Assembly: GCA_024752435.1 (NCBI GenBank)
Contig: CP103036.1
Location: 62,001 to 126,000 of the forward strand
Source of the DNA: Allantophomopsis cytisporea
Lineage: Eukaryota; Ascomycota; Leotiomycetes; Phacidiales; Phacidiaceae
Direction: 5' to 3'
DNA: 64,000 nt
Shown: piece by piece, positions 42,653-57,294 of the stretch
Layout: every line of letters starts with the position of its first letter
How positions within the stretch are numbered: the first letter of the stretch is position 1
The notes under the pieces: model-generated
Database searches by the model: none
What the model was told of the DNA's origin: nothing
The model's input: the letters and a program-made list of their open reading frames with translations, nothing else
Position numbers and translations under genes: made by a program

Positions 42653-44787
42653 TTTCGATGATAGTTCTAAATGTGAGATGGAAGTTCGGGACTATCAGGA
42701 TAACGATGTGGCGCTTAATGAGAACAACCTTCCACAATCCTTGTACAAGAAGGCTTTGGCAGGCTCTCAGACAGATAGCGACGGGGAGGGAGTTTTCAGG
42801 AGGTGGAGCTTGGAGATATGGTGAAATTTCGAAGAATAATTTGCTTGCTTCCCTTTCAAGCTGACGGCGAGTTTGAGTTTGATACCGACACCAGCTTTGG
42901 ACTTAGTTCCGCCTCGAGTACCTTAGGATTTCCATCACTGTATGTAGCCGTCCATCTAACCTATTTCTTTCTATATGCAAATATACAGAGATGATTCTGA
43001 TCAATTTTTAGCGCAACAACTGGTCAGAACTCTGATCATCTCCCTGAGATGCGTACCTCGACAGCACCAACACTCAAGAGAAAACATTCCCCCTCAAAAA
43101 CTAATTCCAGAAAATTACCAACCTTTAAGTGGAAACAATCTACAAAACTGTGTGCGTGCGGTCGTGTATGTCCGTCAGGTCAGGGTTGCCGGTATGAGAC
43201 TCATATAGACTGTATATTTGATGGCGCTAACAACGAAATAGTGAACCTAATGGGCGATAAAACATCGCCTTAAAAGGCTGACAGTAGTACCGAGACTAGT
43301 TCTATCCTAGTATTAACGCTTTCAAGTGAAGCGTGCTCCTACTTGAAGTACGTATATATATATATGCTGAGAATGATACCTCGAATTGGAGCAAGAGCAC
43401 GTATTGGGAGTTGCAGTAGGGGCCTGTAATATTAACAATTGATCTATTTACTATAACTTCAACTGCAGTCTACCATTTCAACAGAAATACTATAGATAAA
43501 TACAAGCCAAACTTAGTGATTAAGCTACCTAATGAGTGTAAATAGGTGTTCACAGGACTCTTTTGGTAGTGGTCGAAGAGCTTCCTTAAAAAGTCAACAT
43601 AGCTATTCCAGACTTGGCTTTGAGAACTCAACGAAGGTCCATTGCAATATTCACCATTGCCGGTCGTAACGGGATGGGCCTCAAAAGGCGTGCTCAAGAG
43701 AACAAACAGCATGCGAATCTATGCTGAACTAGTCTTGAGATAACAAGGCGTGAGCTACTTCCATTCTCATAGATTAGTCGTATTATAGTACACAAGCAGC
43801 TGATTATATTGTTTTTGATGTTGTAGGATCTCTACATTCCAATATTACAAAAGTCTTGCAACCGAAAGTTTAAATCAAAAAGTGCAACGGGACTAAAATT
43901 CTTCGGATAAGACGCATCTATATACACGGATTATTATACTGGTCATTGCTTTGATTGTCAATAGTCGGGCTTGCTTGTTTAATCTCAGTGGACGTGAATA
44001 CATCCAGGCGCCCAGTAGGACGTCGCTGAGGTAATCATCTCATCGTGACGATCCATAGCGATCAGTAAGAAAGCTCATATCTAAGTGTAGTGTGCAAGTA
44101 TCAACTATTTGTACGGAAACTCTCATGGAGATAAAGTACATTACATTGCAAGTATGACCTCCCAACATTCTTTAGTGTCTCTACCTATATGACCATGGGA
44201 CAGACCACGCTTGAGGACGAGTTGAGAATGAGTGTGTGTTGAAGCTTTGATATGAGCCCTGATATTAGGTATGCTTGGGCTTTTGGTGATGGATTGTTAA
44301 AGTGCTGAGTTCAGAGCAAGAGATAGTTAAGTAACAATGTGGTAGTAAATGCAAAGTTTCGTAGAGCGATAGCTTTCCGAATGAGCGACGAGTGATTGAT
44401 TGAACGCAGTTGCGGCAAGTTCATTTAACCAAAAGACTCTGTAGATCTTTGAGTATGCCTTAATTAGGTTACGATATCCCGATCCTATCCAAACTATATT
44501 CCGTTTCGAGAATTTGACCGTCGGAGATACATTGGTTCGTCGGAGTCCCTTGTGCCCTCATAGCTCTGTTTGCAGACGTTGAGATAAGCTTGTGGAGCTT
44601 AGTTTGTGTTGCCGATTGGATGGTGATCTATTTGTACAAGCAACTAACCAAGAACGAATCTTAACATCGTAGTGCCGATTCAAAAGTACAGGTATCTGCA
44701 TATAAGTAGGAGACCTCCCTCACAAACTTGGGGGGTAGCTACAAAAATATTCAAATAGCCGTCACGACTTATTTGTTTTTTTTCGAC
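42653..44787. other. Intergenic with possible relic tail
   Basis: To about 43270 there are short plus-strand frames that may be degraded C-terminal sequence of the preceding gene. A minus-strand frame at 43470-43712 begins with a hydrophobic segment (MLFVLLSTPFEAHP) but is short and unsupported. The remainder is AT-rich and empty. Confidence 0.45.
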
Positions 44788-46100
44788 ATGAGTCTATACA
44801 GTCACTTTGGTCTTGGAAATACAAGCACTAAAGAAACAGCGCCTAATACACGCCGTGTGCCACTCATTGTTGTTTGTATAATTCTTCCTGTTCTGGGCAG
44901 TGAGTTACCTCGCATTTGTTATAATTGACTGAAGCTAATGCTTGTAGCATTGACTGTGTCCCTGAGATTCTGGGTACGAACCTTCATGAATCGTGCGAGA
45001 GGCTGGGATGATTACATCATGTATGCTGCATGGTGAGTGTTCTACCTGTTCCGTCGAAAATACACTGATTCAGAAAGGATGGTTTCGATTGGATATGTCG
45101 TGTGTACAGGTCTCGACTTGCGTTACGGAATGGGCAGATTCTCCAGAGAGGTTTCCCTCGAAAATGGCAAGATGATTGTGCACGTATGCTACTTCAATAC
45201 CTCATAATGGAGATTGGTTAACATTACCCCAGATGTCATTCTTCTCTGAACAGTGTTACTATACTACAATGTACTTGATCAGAATGTCCATCCTACTATT
45301 CTATCTTCGTCTTTGTATGTCCTCCACCTGTCATAAATCTTATATACATTAACGGATATAAAGCTGCGACTCTCCAAAGCTCACTACGATTCAGGACTAT
45401 TCTCCTCATATTAGTCATGACAGCACACTATATCTCTGCAATTATAGTTACATTTTTCGTATGTCGTCCTTTCTTCTACTGGCATACACCAGTTATTGGC
45501 TCCTGCCCCAATGAAGTAGCTTTCATCTACGCAACATGTGCCATCACAGTTGTGACTGATATTGCCATTCTGGTGCTCCCAATATCCGATCTCTATCAAG
45601 CAAAGATTTATGGGCGCACCAGGTGGGGTGTGATTGCTATTTTCCTTATGGGTATATTTTCCACAATCTCCTCCTGCATAAGACTCTATTCTGTGGAGCA
45701 GTTGAACTCTAGTAAGGATCAGATATACGTTTCCGCCAGTATAGTTACATGGTCTCTTATAGAGATGTACGTGGGTATAATATGTGCTTCAGGCCCGAGT
45801 TTACACCCACTTCTCGTGTGTGTAATGACGAAGTCGCGTGCTAAAGGTTCGAGTGGTGGTAATTCTTCGAGAGGGATGTTAACAATAGAGAGATCGGGAG
45901 CTGTGCAGTGGGAGACAGATAGATTAGGGAGCACAGTGACTATGGAGGACGAAAATCGAAATATAAAACTCGATACTAGGGAGGAGAGTGTAGAGACTTC
46001 TTGCACTAGGAATAGTATGATGGAGATGGTGGATATAGATGGGACGTATATGGATACGAATCGAATCGCTGTTATGACGTATACTTATCAGTATACATAA
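44788..46100 (+). CDS. PTH11/rhodopsin-domain fungal membrane protein, 373 aa
   Basis: Exons are 44788-44899, 44948-45032, 45078-45183, 45233-45314 and 45364-46100, with introns of 45-49 bp, giving 373 residues. The reconstructed N-terminus has a first membrane helix (VPLIVVCIILPVLGTLTVSL) followed by RFWVRTFMNRARGWDDYIMYAAW, the signature of the fungal rhodopsin-like/PTH11-related family (PF20684). Then come a TM segment with LDLRYGMGRF, MSFFSEQCYYTTMYLIRMSILLFYLRL, the TM CRPFFYW loop, and SCPNEVAFIYATCAITVVTDIAILVLP. Seven TM helices are expected. The C-terminal tail is Ser-rich and cytosolic (SRAKGSSGGNSSRG). Related proteins are putative GPCR-like sensors, some needed for host-surface sensing; the ligand here is unknown. 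Confidence 0.88.
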
Positions 46101-47290
46101 GGGAACGAAGATGACGGAAACGTAGAACGATGTGGTTTCAACAGTCTCTCTAAAAGCATGGATTAATTTGGAAAGGGTTCTTAGCTGATGGATATGGTCA
46201 TTTCTCTTGAGTCTGTTCCTGAAATAATATACCAAAACCAGTCTGCGATTGTAACATGTATCCTCCTTTCACTTCTCCGATTCTTTGAACGGTGGCGCTT
46301 TTGATGAACAAACATATGATCAATGTTCTCCATTGCCAAGGTTTTACAACTGGTCTTGACATAGGAACCTAGCTGTATGCGAGCGACTTGAACATGGAGA
46401 GCTGGTTTATCAATCCTAATATGAGCGAATATACCAGCTATGATAAAGTATAATGAATTCTTCCATTATTAATGTACAAGGCTTTGTATAGAAAGCTAAG
46501 GTAGAGGTCTAGATGTATATATAAACTTGGTGTTGTATGAATCGCTGACTAGATCTGCAACATCGGATATTGAAAACTGTCAAGATATAAGCAACAGCCG
46601 ACTCTCACTTTCGAGTCTCTCACATTCACAACTTCCCGAATAGTCAATAGACTGGACTACAGTCTTCTTTCGTCATATATCTAAACAGCTGCAGAGTAGA
46701 TCCTGCTTCTTCTCTCCTCAACCATTTCACACCTACGTTCCCACTGCTAATTAGTATATAGAACCATTCGTGTTGAGAAAAACTATAGATCATACTTTCT
46801 TAATCCGAGGGACAGGCCCTTATAACTAGTCTCTAGGTCATCGAAAGTATTACAATGTTCTTCAAATTACATTACACTAGCTCCTTCAAATTTGTATAGG
46901 AGAGCTCCATCTATAGGAGTGAAGTAGCTTTGAGTTACCTGTAGGTATATCAATGAGTTTATCGCTAAGATAAAGCGGAAAGCTACCTCATCCGAGAGAG
47001 TTTCAGATGCGTCAGTCGCGTGTTCAGCTAGAGCGTATTTAACCTACAACAGAAGGCATGTTGACTGCGGTGAGATATCTACCGAGAAAGAGATTGGAGT
47101 ATTTTGGGTAAAGACGCATATCATTCATGAGAAGCCATACATAAAATGAGGAGCTCTATAACATTTGAATGGGAGCGCACTTCATACGAGAGGAGCTTTT
47201 AAATTTGGAGTAGCCCTTCAATTTGAAGAGCACTTCTTCTAGCTTTAAGGCTCTCTTATAAAACATCAATGCGCCTTTCGCGCACTTACG
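46101..47290. other. Intergenic region
   Basis: AT-rich, with several loosely similar GAGCTC/GGAGCTCTAT-type short motifs between 46900 and 47240 but no repeat unit that I can define. No gene. Confidence 0.4.
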
Positions 47291-47645
47291 ACACCACAGT
47301 CGTCTACAACGGCTGGGTCATGCCACGCAGCACTTGACGAGGCTGTTTTCCCGCAGAGCATTGAATTTGTTCCCGAGCCTTGGCTTGGCGATGCGCGCGC
47401 ACCAGACGGGAAGATATTATCGCGTTACATGGTTGCCTTCGGTAGAGGTCTGCGGTTGTGTATTGGGATGCAGCTTGCTATGCTGAGCTGTTTATCTGTC
47501 TTTCTTCTTTCTTCTTTCTTCTTTCTTTAGATGGTTTGAGTGTGATATCTACCAAACCACCAAGGACGATGTAGAATTGTTTCGGGATATGTTCTTACCA
47601 AGGCCTAGAATTGGGCGCCGCGGTGTAAGGATTATAATCAAGTGA
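47291..47645 (+). pseudogene. Cytochrome P450 C-terminal relic
   Basis: Conceptual translation gives VVYNGWVMPRST then a TGA at about 47333-47335. In a shifted frame from 47336 it gives DEAVFPQSIEFVPEPWLGD, YMVAFGRGLRLCIGMQLAML (the heme-binding FxxGxRxCxG loop is recognisable) and, after a pyrimidine tract, FECDIYQTTKDDVELF plus MFLPRPRIGRRGVRIIIK and a stop at 47643. This is the last roughly 110 residues of a fungal P450. A short deletion has removed the residues that normally follow the PERF-side proline, and everything N-terminal (helices A-K) is absent. It cannot be functional. No redox partner or cluster genes remain nearby. Confidence 0.78.
47499..47530. repeat. TTTCTTC microsatellite
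   Basis: Four consecutive TTTCTTC-type heptamers form a pure pyrimidine tract inside the P450 relic. It ends in TTTCTTTAG, at the position where an intron acceptor would have been. Confidence 0.65.
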
Positions 47646-48253
47646 GCAGCGTAGTAGGAATAATGGGCCTTGTTATGCTTTAAGCTGCTAAGTCCTAGAG
47701 ACTAAAATTGAAGGGTTGTAATTTGAGGCAGTAAAGCGCAGACCGCCAGCCTCAGTAAGCATACCTAAATACAACTGCCTTGTGCAACAACTAAAGCGAT
47801 GTTTAACGCAAATACACAACATCACAGTTGAAGGCTCCTGCTGGTCGCTGGAGTCACTCAACCTATGGCAATAAGTTATTCGATGCTCTTACTATAAATA
47901 GAGTCGAGAGGATGGCTTATAATCTTGTTTTGTTTTGCATAGCCGACTTCAACTGTGCCTACCGCCCCACTCCCGCAACCGCCACTGCCACTCAGTGGTC
48001 AGGCTACTAAGTATACCAAGTGCCAAGTCGAGAGGAAGTATGAGAGTACAGGTATCACAGCTTACAAGTGGGAGCGCATGACAGAATCCTATGAATGAGC
48101 AGAGGACGAAATGTATGTAAAAAACCCAAGGCTTTTGTCACGTGCAACCCAAGAGATGACTGACATGGATCAGCTGCATACATTATATATTCCTTTCCAA
48201 GATCTGAGCCTGATGATAACTTCCAATACGTCTATTTCCATATAACCGCCATA
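47646..48253. other. Intergenic, upstream of RING-CH ligase
   Basis: Non-coding sequence between the P450 relic and the RING-CH gene. One 60-codon frame (47828-48010) is not supportable. Confidence 0.45.
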
Positions 48254-51200
48254 ATGGAGTCCAGCGACCTTGACCGACTCGAGGTGAAGGCTGGCTCTAG
48301 CCTTCACAATGCGGGAGACAATATAGACACCGAAGCACGCATATGCCGAATTTGCCAGTCGGAGGCTACCCAGACAGAACCGCTGTTTGCTCCGTGTAGA
48401 TGTGACGGCAGCTTGAAATTCGTCCACAAAGAATGCCTGGTTATGTGGCTATCTCGTTCGCATAGAAAGGATTGTGAAGTGTGCGATACACCTTTCCGGT
48501 TCACCAAACAACTTGCCAATTCAGTACACGAGCTGCCAATGCGCTTGGTGCTGCGCCGACTATCGAGCCATGGTATATCTATGATCAAAGGATTTATACT
48601 GTCTTGTGCTACGGTATATGTCTGTTTCTATCAAGACCCGTTGCAGATACGGAACACTTGGACCATGCTATTCTGGCTTACCGACAGAGCGTGGCTACTG
48701 GTGCAAAGGACCAGCAACTGGATTCTTCTTAATCAGCGATCATCCAGTGGTGTAAACATGCGAACCTGGACTGATATACTACGGCGCAGCAGCAAAGACC
48801 CCAATCCAATCCTTTTGAGCAACGTTGCTTTTCTTCGAAAAACAATACCAAACGGTCAATTCGATCTCGTCATTACTGTTCTTGAAGGCAATGTCCTCGA
48901 GCTTTTCATCATACTTGTCATCCCGCTAGAGGCCCGGCTGAGAAAATGGGTAACAAAGGAACATACGAGGAATATCGAAGCCGGCGATGCTCCTGAAGCG
49001 CTCGTTGCAACCGTGGATACGCAGAGCAACCGACCTACGATGCTACCGCCTCATGTTGAGGTAGCCTTCCAGAGTCGTGACATTTTTACTGCTACTCTCG
49101 ATTCACTCAGGACGGTTCTTGACTTAGGCAACATATCCGAGCGCTTGATCCAGTGGATTGTGCGACGATGCACGAGTAACTCATGGTCAGAAGTGTGGCA
49201 AAAAATATCACAACGTCTGGGTGAAATAGTAGTAACGATTCAATTGGGTGTCCTATTACCCTACAACATCGGAAGACTTGGACTTACCGTTTTATTTCAT
49301 GTAACAACTCTATGCAAGATCCTAACTAGTATAGCGAGCAGTTTCAAAGCGTTCTATACCAGCGCCATCTCATTCCTGCATAGGTCCGCTACACCTGCGA
49401 TTTTGAGAGCCTCAAAGCCAATAGCTTCATCTTATAGCCGTTCGATCATTGCCATCGCTACCCAGAAACTTGTCAGCAGCACCACTGAATGGGGCCTGCC
49501 ACAAATCGCTACTTCTTTTCTTAATCTTTCAGCTGCTGTCTGTCAGGCACTCTGGAAAGTCGAATCAGTGCTCTCTCGGTCTGCTCATCACGCCCTTCAA
49601 GACGTCCTCGCAGCGCCCAGTGCTATTGTATGGAAGCTTATAAAACATCTCAAGTTCTGGACAGCACTTGGTCTTGCCTATAGCCAGGGTTTGCTGGATA
49701 GCCATACATCTGCACACTTGACTAGTATAGATCAACTTCAGGTTACTATGCTAGGCTATGTAATCCTCATTGTTATATCGGCTTGTTGTCTCCAATGGTC
49801 TCCTCCATCTTCAACAAGAAGGGATGGTAAATCATTGAAAATACTCATATTAGGCACACTAAGAGACACCGGTGGAATTATCAAGCTCATTGTGCTGACA
49901 GGCCTTGAGTTGACAAGTATTCCTCTTTGTTGCGGGATTGTGCTTTGCACAGCTCTGGGCCTTGGACCCGATGTGGGAACTATGATGTCTTACGTCTCAT
50001 CCCCAATTGTTTTCATTGTGTACTGGTGTGTTGGAAGGTGTTACATGTCACAAGTCGCTATGCTGGTTTCCCAATGTGCAAGTTCCCCAGTCATCAACGT
50101 CCGCTGTCAGTTAGCTCTTCCCGGTCATGCGTTCTATGCTAACTGTGATAGGGTTCGTTCATTATCTATATGACCCGAGCCCTCATCCGTTTCGATCCAT
50201 CCTTAATCGAAACCTCAGAAATCACACCATAAAAATTGTTGTTAGCATGTTTGTACATGCGACTCCTATGTTGGTCTATAGGGGTATTCATTGGTGTCTG
50301 TTGTCCAGATTTAGTGACAGCGGGTTGTGGAGGCCGATTTGGAAACTCCCAGTGATAATAGTTTCCTACAGCTCCTTACTACCACTCTTATTTGAGCAGT
50401 CATCTATTCAAGCCCAATCCGGCACAGATGTTCGTTTCCGCCGCTTCATTGCCTGCTCATATATCGCTCTTCATATCAACTACATGTCTACTTTCTCCCT
50501 CGTCATATTGACCAAGGCCTCGCCAAGTGGAAAACTTCACGAACGTACCTACGTATTTTCTATAGGTCTCTACATCCTCAGTGGCACCATTCTCTGTGCC
50601 ATCCGCTACTTGCGAATTGGTCAGCACACCAACAGGCCACCCCCGAACAACATTGTTGCCTCTACGCAGAGACTTAGTGTGGCATTCACTTCTATAGTCG
50701 AAGCAACAAGAATAATATACTTGAACGCTATCATTTTCGCCTATCTCCCGACGTTATTCGCTCTATTACTTCAACGCTATCTCCAGATATCGATTAAAGA
50801 TATGTTAGGCGGTAGCAAGACTACGGTAGAAATATTGCCTCTGGTGTGTATCGACACTACTATTAGAGTCATAATTGTCGAAACCAGTACTATCGTCTCC
50901 AGAGCCTTGTCAGATATGGTTCGGCAGGAATTCCATCTGCCAAATTTTAGGATCCTACCGCTGGCCTGGGATGTCCCTAAGACGCTCCTTTTCAAATATT
51001 TTCCTGTAACTTTCATCGGATCTTATGCCATCTTGTCTGTAGCCTGTGAAATCCCAGGCGCTTTCAACAAAGACCACGAGACTAAGTTCTTAATGGCCTC
51101 GTCTAGCACAGCTCTCATCTTTGGTGCTTGGGGAATAGTAATGTTCCTCAAAAATCGCTGGCGGATGCTCTGGGAGGATGTTCTATTTCTCGAAGAGACC

Positions 51201-51293
51201 TTAGATAGCTCCGCAGAGGTTTATATCGGTAGAGGCAACATTTGTGAGAACACCGACCGTACTGCTTCAGTGAATACGTCTATCGGTCCATAG
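48254..51293 (+). CDS. Doa10/SSM4-like RING-CH membrane E3 ubiquitin ligase, ~997 aa
   Basis: Exon 1 is 48254-50105 and exon 2 is 50152-51293. The 46-bp intron (GTCAGT donor, perfect TGCTAAC branch, TAG acceptor) restores the frame to 997 residues (NVRWFVHYLYDPSPHPFRSI). The RING-CH (RINGv) zinc finger at residues 31-77 has C31, C34, C48, C50, H58, C61, C74 and C77 (C4HC3), followed by the family segment CDTPFRFTKQ. Many membrane helices are spread over the rest, and YDPSPHPFRSILNRN is the Doa10-like loop. Doa10 ligases sit in the ER and inner nuclear membrane and ubiquitinate misfolded proteins. This protein is clearly shorter than canonical Doa10 (usually over 1300 residues), so it may be a divergent paralogue. 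Confidence 0.86.
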
Positions 51294-51968
51294 CGGATTC
51301 GCAGTTGGGAGATAGCTAAGAATGAAGCTGGAAAGAGTATTCATTCTATACCACCATATGGTATATCTGCATGCTTACGTTTTTGAACAGCATTTGGGAC
51401 AGTTAGTATCCCGGTATTTTCAGCTCGAAGTTCGACTTTCCTTCGGTGATTTGGAATTGTCTTTCACTTGAGATTGGGCGATTGAACTGGAAACTGGCTA
51501 AAGCCATCGCTTACGTCTACATATCTCAGTCCAATGTTCCATGTAACGCAGGTTCAATCCATTCTCTGTGATTTCTGGGGTTTGAAGGTAAAGGGATAGG
51601 ATATGGCTTGGATTTCTACAATTTTCTAATGCCCTGTATGACTGTCTTTTGAATTTTGGGGCGCTGTCAGGTATTTTGACGGATTTGAAGCCATAACATA
51701 GTGTATTGGCTCGGGAGTAAAGATTGCGATACAGCGACTATCCGGTTTGATAGTGAGGTAAAATAACAAATGGAGAAGAGTCTTTCGTTTGCTCAAGGTG
51801 GATATGAAGCCTATAACACAACCATCAAGTGGATTTATGTTTCACAATAACATTTACAAGATTGATGCCTAATCACTTTAGCGATTGCGTGAGGTCTGAT
51901 AGAATATCTATTAATCTAGCGACCAATATGTTAACACTGACTGCAAATTAAACAAGATCCAAATGTGA
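51294..51968. other. Convergent 3' intergenic region
   Basis: The 3' flanks of the RING-CH gene and the flavin oxidase gene. Nothing else is recognised. Confidence 0.5.
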
Positions 51969-54045
<2,077 letters not shown>

Positions 54046-55000
54046 CTAAAGAAGACTTCTGGTGCCGAGAGATATTTATTTTTAATGACAGAGAAAACGC
54101 TGAAGCAAAACGAAAGACGATATGGAAAGCTAAGCTTCTGTGTTGTACTGGATGGTGCAAGTGAGACCGGGACCTTGAGTATTCAGAAAAGAAAAAGGTG
54201 ATTCTCGTGATATTATACTGCTTCGCTACTGACGAAAACAAGCAAGTACAGAGCGGGGTCCAAAGCATTCGTCTAATATGTGCACATAATGTGCCGCCAC
54301 TGTAAATGGACCGGACAAATATTACATGGCGCCAAGGTCTGATATCTTCCAATTAGGGGCTGTATCAACGTAGTAACTTCTGGTATAACATGTATGATGC
54401 AGGCAAGGGGTAGCAGCCACGGATGCCGAAAGAGCATCCGGTAACCCAGAATCTCAACTTGTACTTTTAGAGTCGCCTCCATTTGTTCACGCGGCATCTG
54501 TTATCGTTCTATGGTGAATCCACTACCATTGGTCAGTTAGCTAAACGAAATAGTAGATACATCATAATAAAATCCAGTTCTACTGTGATTTATGGGAATG
54601 TATTCAATATAAAACCATCACAGTGTCGTATATATGGCTGATTTTGGTAGTGACCGAGATGTTTAAATGTGCTATTCCGGTCGACACAGTCATTCTCGGA
54701 TGCATTTATTACGTAGTAGGTCGGTCGGAGTATGGCGTTCTCCATCACATTAAGACCTAGCGGGATCTTAAAAGGTCAAGAGGCTAAGCGAATCAATGAT
54801 ATTGTAGAAAGATGGCTTGAAAAGGAAATGGTGGCCCATGCGTTCACTAAAATATGCCATCGGTATTTAGAATGCTAAAGAAGCACCCCACACGGACGGT
54901 TAGTTGGGAGGGTGGGGTTGTACAACCTAGCGGGGTCAACGCGGAAGTGTGGATATCATCGTACCATCTAAGATATGAAGCATGGCCCATGGAAAAGGTT

Positions 55001-55171
55001 GGCTATCGCATAAGGACCTGATTCCCTTGAATGTTTTGTTCTCTTTCAAAATTCAGGCGACCGACAATATCGTATATTCTCACCTTTAGCTGGGTATGCC
55101 TCAAATGTCGCTTTTTTGCCTTAACGTCTCTGAATCGGATTGCTCACCAAAATAGCTCATTCAGAATATAG
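55001..55171 (+). repeat. Orphan diverged copy of ADH upstream region
   Basis: This segment aligns collinearly with 57295-57449: both begin GGCTATCRCATAA, then CTGATYCCC, TATATTCTCA, TAGCTG, TCTCTGAATC, ATTGCTCA and end CATTCAGAATATA. It is the same orientation, about 2.3 kb apart, and no dehydrogenase coding sequence follows this copy. Confidence 0.7.
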
Positions 55172-56096
55172 AAAACCAGTTCGTGTCGCTCGTTAAGGCA
55201 AACAGGAAGATCTGATTTCCAAGTACACCAGAGGAATTAGAGAGACTACGGGAGAGATGACAGGTGGAATGGTGGGAGAGCGTAGGAGGGAGTACGGAAA
55301 TGGGGGACTATAGGTATAAGTGTTGAGAGGATGATCAGAAGTAGCGATAGTCTAGTACTGGCTATGGTACATACAATATTCCACGTACACAGACTGTACC
55401 GAAATGTTGCTATACAGAGTCTCTCGTGTACTAGAAGAAATTGGGAGGATAACTATCCATGTCAAGTCAATCGAGTGTTGTCAGAGCAGTGCGAAGTTAT
55501 CCTGTCCTTTCCAGAGGAATAGTGGAAGACCGGCAACGCGGAAGAGAATCAGAGTAGCATGCAGGGATGCCGCAAGTGAACGCAATGTACTAGTAATGCC
55601 GCGGTCGATTGCCTTTTACTGACATACTCCAAATGTAGGAGTCATAAACTATTGGGTGGTCTCTATGACAAACCAGAGCAAAGTTGCACACATCAGTTTG
55701 AGCAGCATTCAAGAAAGCACAGCAAGCAATTCATAGGATTCAGTCAGGAACTGGGATGGGCATCGTGTTCATAATCTCGAAGATCAAGTGGCTTCGGCAC
55801 AATCGATGTTGGAAGAAGTTCATCCGAAAGAGACTGAGAATTGGCCTTTCGCTTTGTTCAAGAGGAGTTCCACAACTCTTCAGGGACGGTACACCATGGG
55901 TCGCCGGACTATGGCTATCATAGGGGAAAAAACCAAAGAGAGGTCGCAAAATTTAGCAAGCCGAGATATCTTCCGACAATGGATGAACTCAGCTCCTTGA
56001 AGCTCCTGCGGGGATTCGGGATAATTTCGAACCACCATTTGAAAACTCTCCATCGGTTATGATGTTTAGTGGAAGGTATATTAGACTTAACTCTCG

Positions 56097-56195
56097 GACT
56101 TTTCAATGCACCGTTATCATGTATGCCGTCTGAGAGTTCCGGATAGAAAGTAGAACTCTCAGACGGCATACATGATAACGGTGCATTCAAAAGTC
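56097..56195. repeat. Inverted repeat, 43-bp arms, 13-nt loop
   Basis: The left arm is 56097-56139 and the right arm 56153-56195. The inner 35 bp (56105-56139 against 56153-56187) are perfectly complementary; one mismatch (56104/56188) is followed by 7 more matched bases. The loop is 56140-56152. A transcript would fold into a long hairpin. Confidence 0.92.
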
Positions 56196-57294
56196 ATTCT
56201 CAATCTATTCAATCATCTGAGCGAACCTTGTCCATTTCATCAAGTAATAGAGGTTAGCCGTATTACCAAGCATCAGAATATCCGTATTTCCCCAGGGATT
56301 TTTATATCAGCAGGGACACTGTGGTATGTTAAGAGTAGTAGAGAACTCCTATGATATTCATACCCACTCGCCAGCTTACTTTTATTATTAAATGCATGGA
56401 ATAGACGAGCCTCAGCAGTAAATTTGCAGTAGATGTGCAGCAGATCTGCAGCGGATTGCTGAACACAGTAGATCCCAGATAATTTCCGATAAACGGGTGA
56501 GCCATCCCGATTACAAAAGGCTCCACAGAATGGGACGAGGGGCTTTGACCAAGCTTGGGTATGCTGCTCTTAATATTTGGTACATAGCATTCCACAAAAG
56601 AAACAATGGTGAGCAGTACCTTACGCTGTGCATGGCTTTAGTTCTGCTGAGAAGCGTGTAAAACAAGGGAATCAATTGACTCCGCATTCATTCATACGGA
56701 TTTAGGACATTTGAACTAGGAATTCCAATCCAAAACGGCACGTTCTATAATCTTGATGATAACAGAAGCACCTCGAGCGTTTCTAAGCTGATATAGTTCG
56801 GTCTACTTTTGTTTTACCAGAGAAATTGCTTAGAGAAAAGAACGAGCATTTTCTTATCATGGAATCTTGACTATAGAAGAAGGTCACATGTCGATCAATG
56901 ATATGATCGGCATTTTGAAAAGTGGCAGTTTTGGTATGTCTCAGCATTTTGCGACGATAGCATTGTGGTTGTATGCGGAATCAATGGATTCTGCCGGGGC
57001 GAAACACAAAGTGCCATCATTAATGAGATTCGATATATGAAGTCATTAGCATGGCAGATTGAGTTGTTCTTCTGCCTTTATCTTCACGTATTCACTGCCT
57101 TTTGTATGAACTTGAATCAACCTTGTTCGAGCGGACATCGGAGTGCGGGGTTATCATCTCAGAATCAATTGTGGCCGCTTAACATTATCAGTGGGCCTGG
57201 TGGGCCGGGCCGAGTAAACACCAACATACTATCCATGCATTTTTGGACATGCGTCTCACATGGACGTCTTGGCATCTTACGAAGATCTGGGGAT

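Noticed and set aside
43470..43712. Possible small secreted protein on the minus strand
   Set aside because: The N-terminus is hydrophobic but the frame is 80 codons, has no cysteine pattern and also ends in a hydrophobic stretch; insufficient support.
50106..50173. Frameshift separating two halves of the Doa10-like gene
   Set aside because: A 46-bp intron with GTCAGT donor, TGCTAAC branch and TAG acceptor restores the frame exactly.
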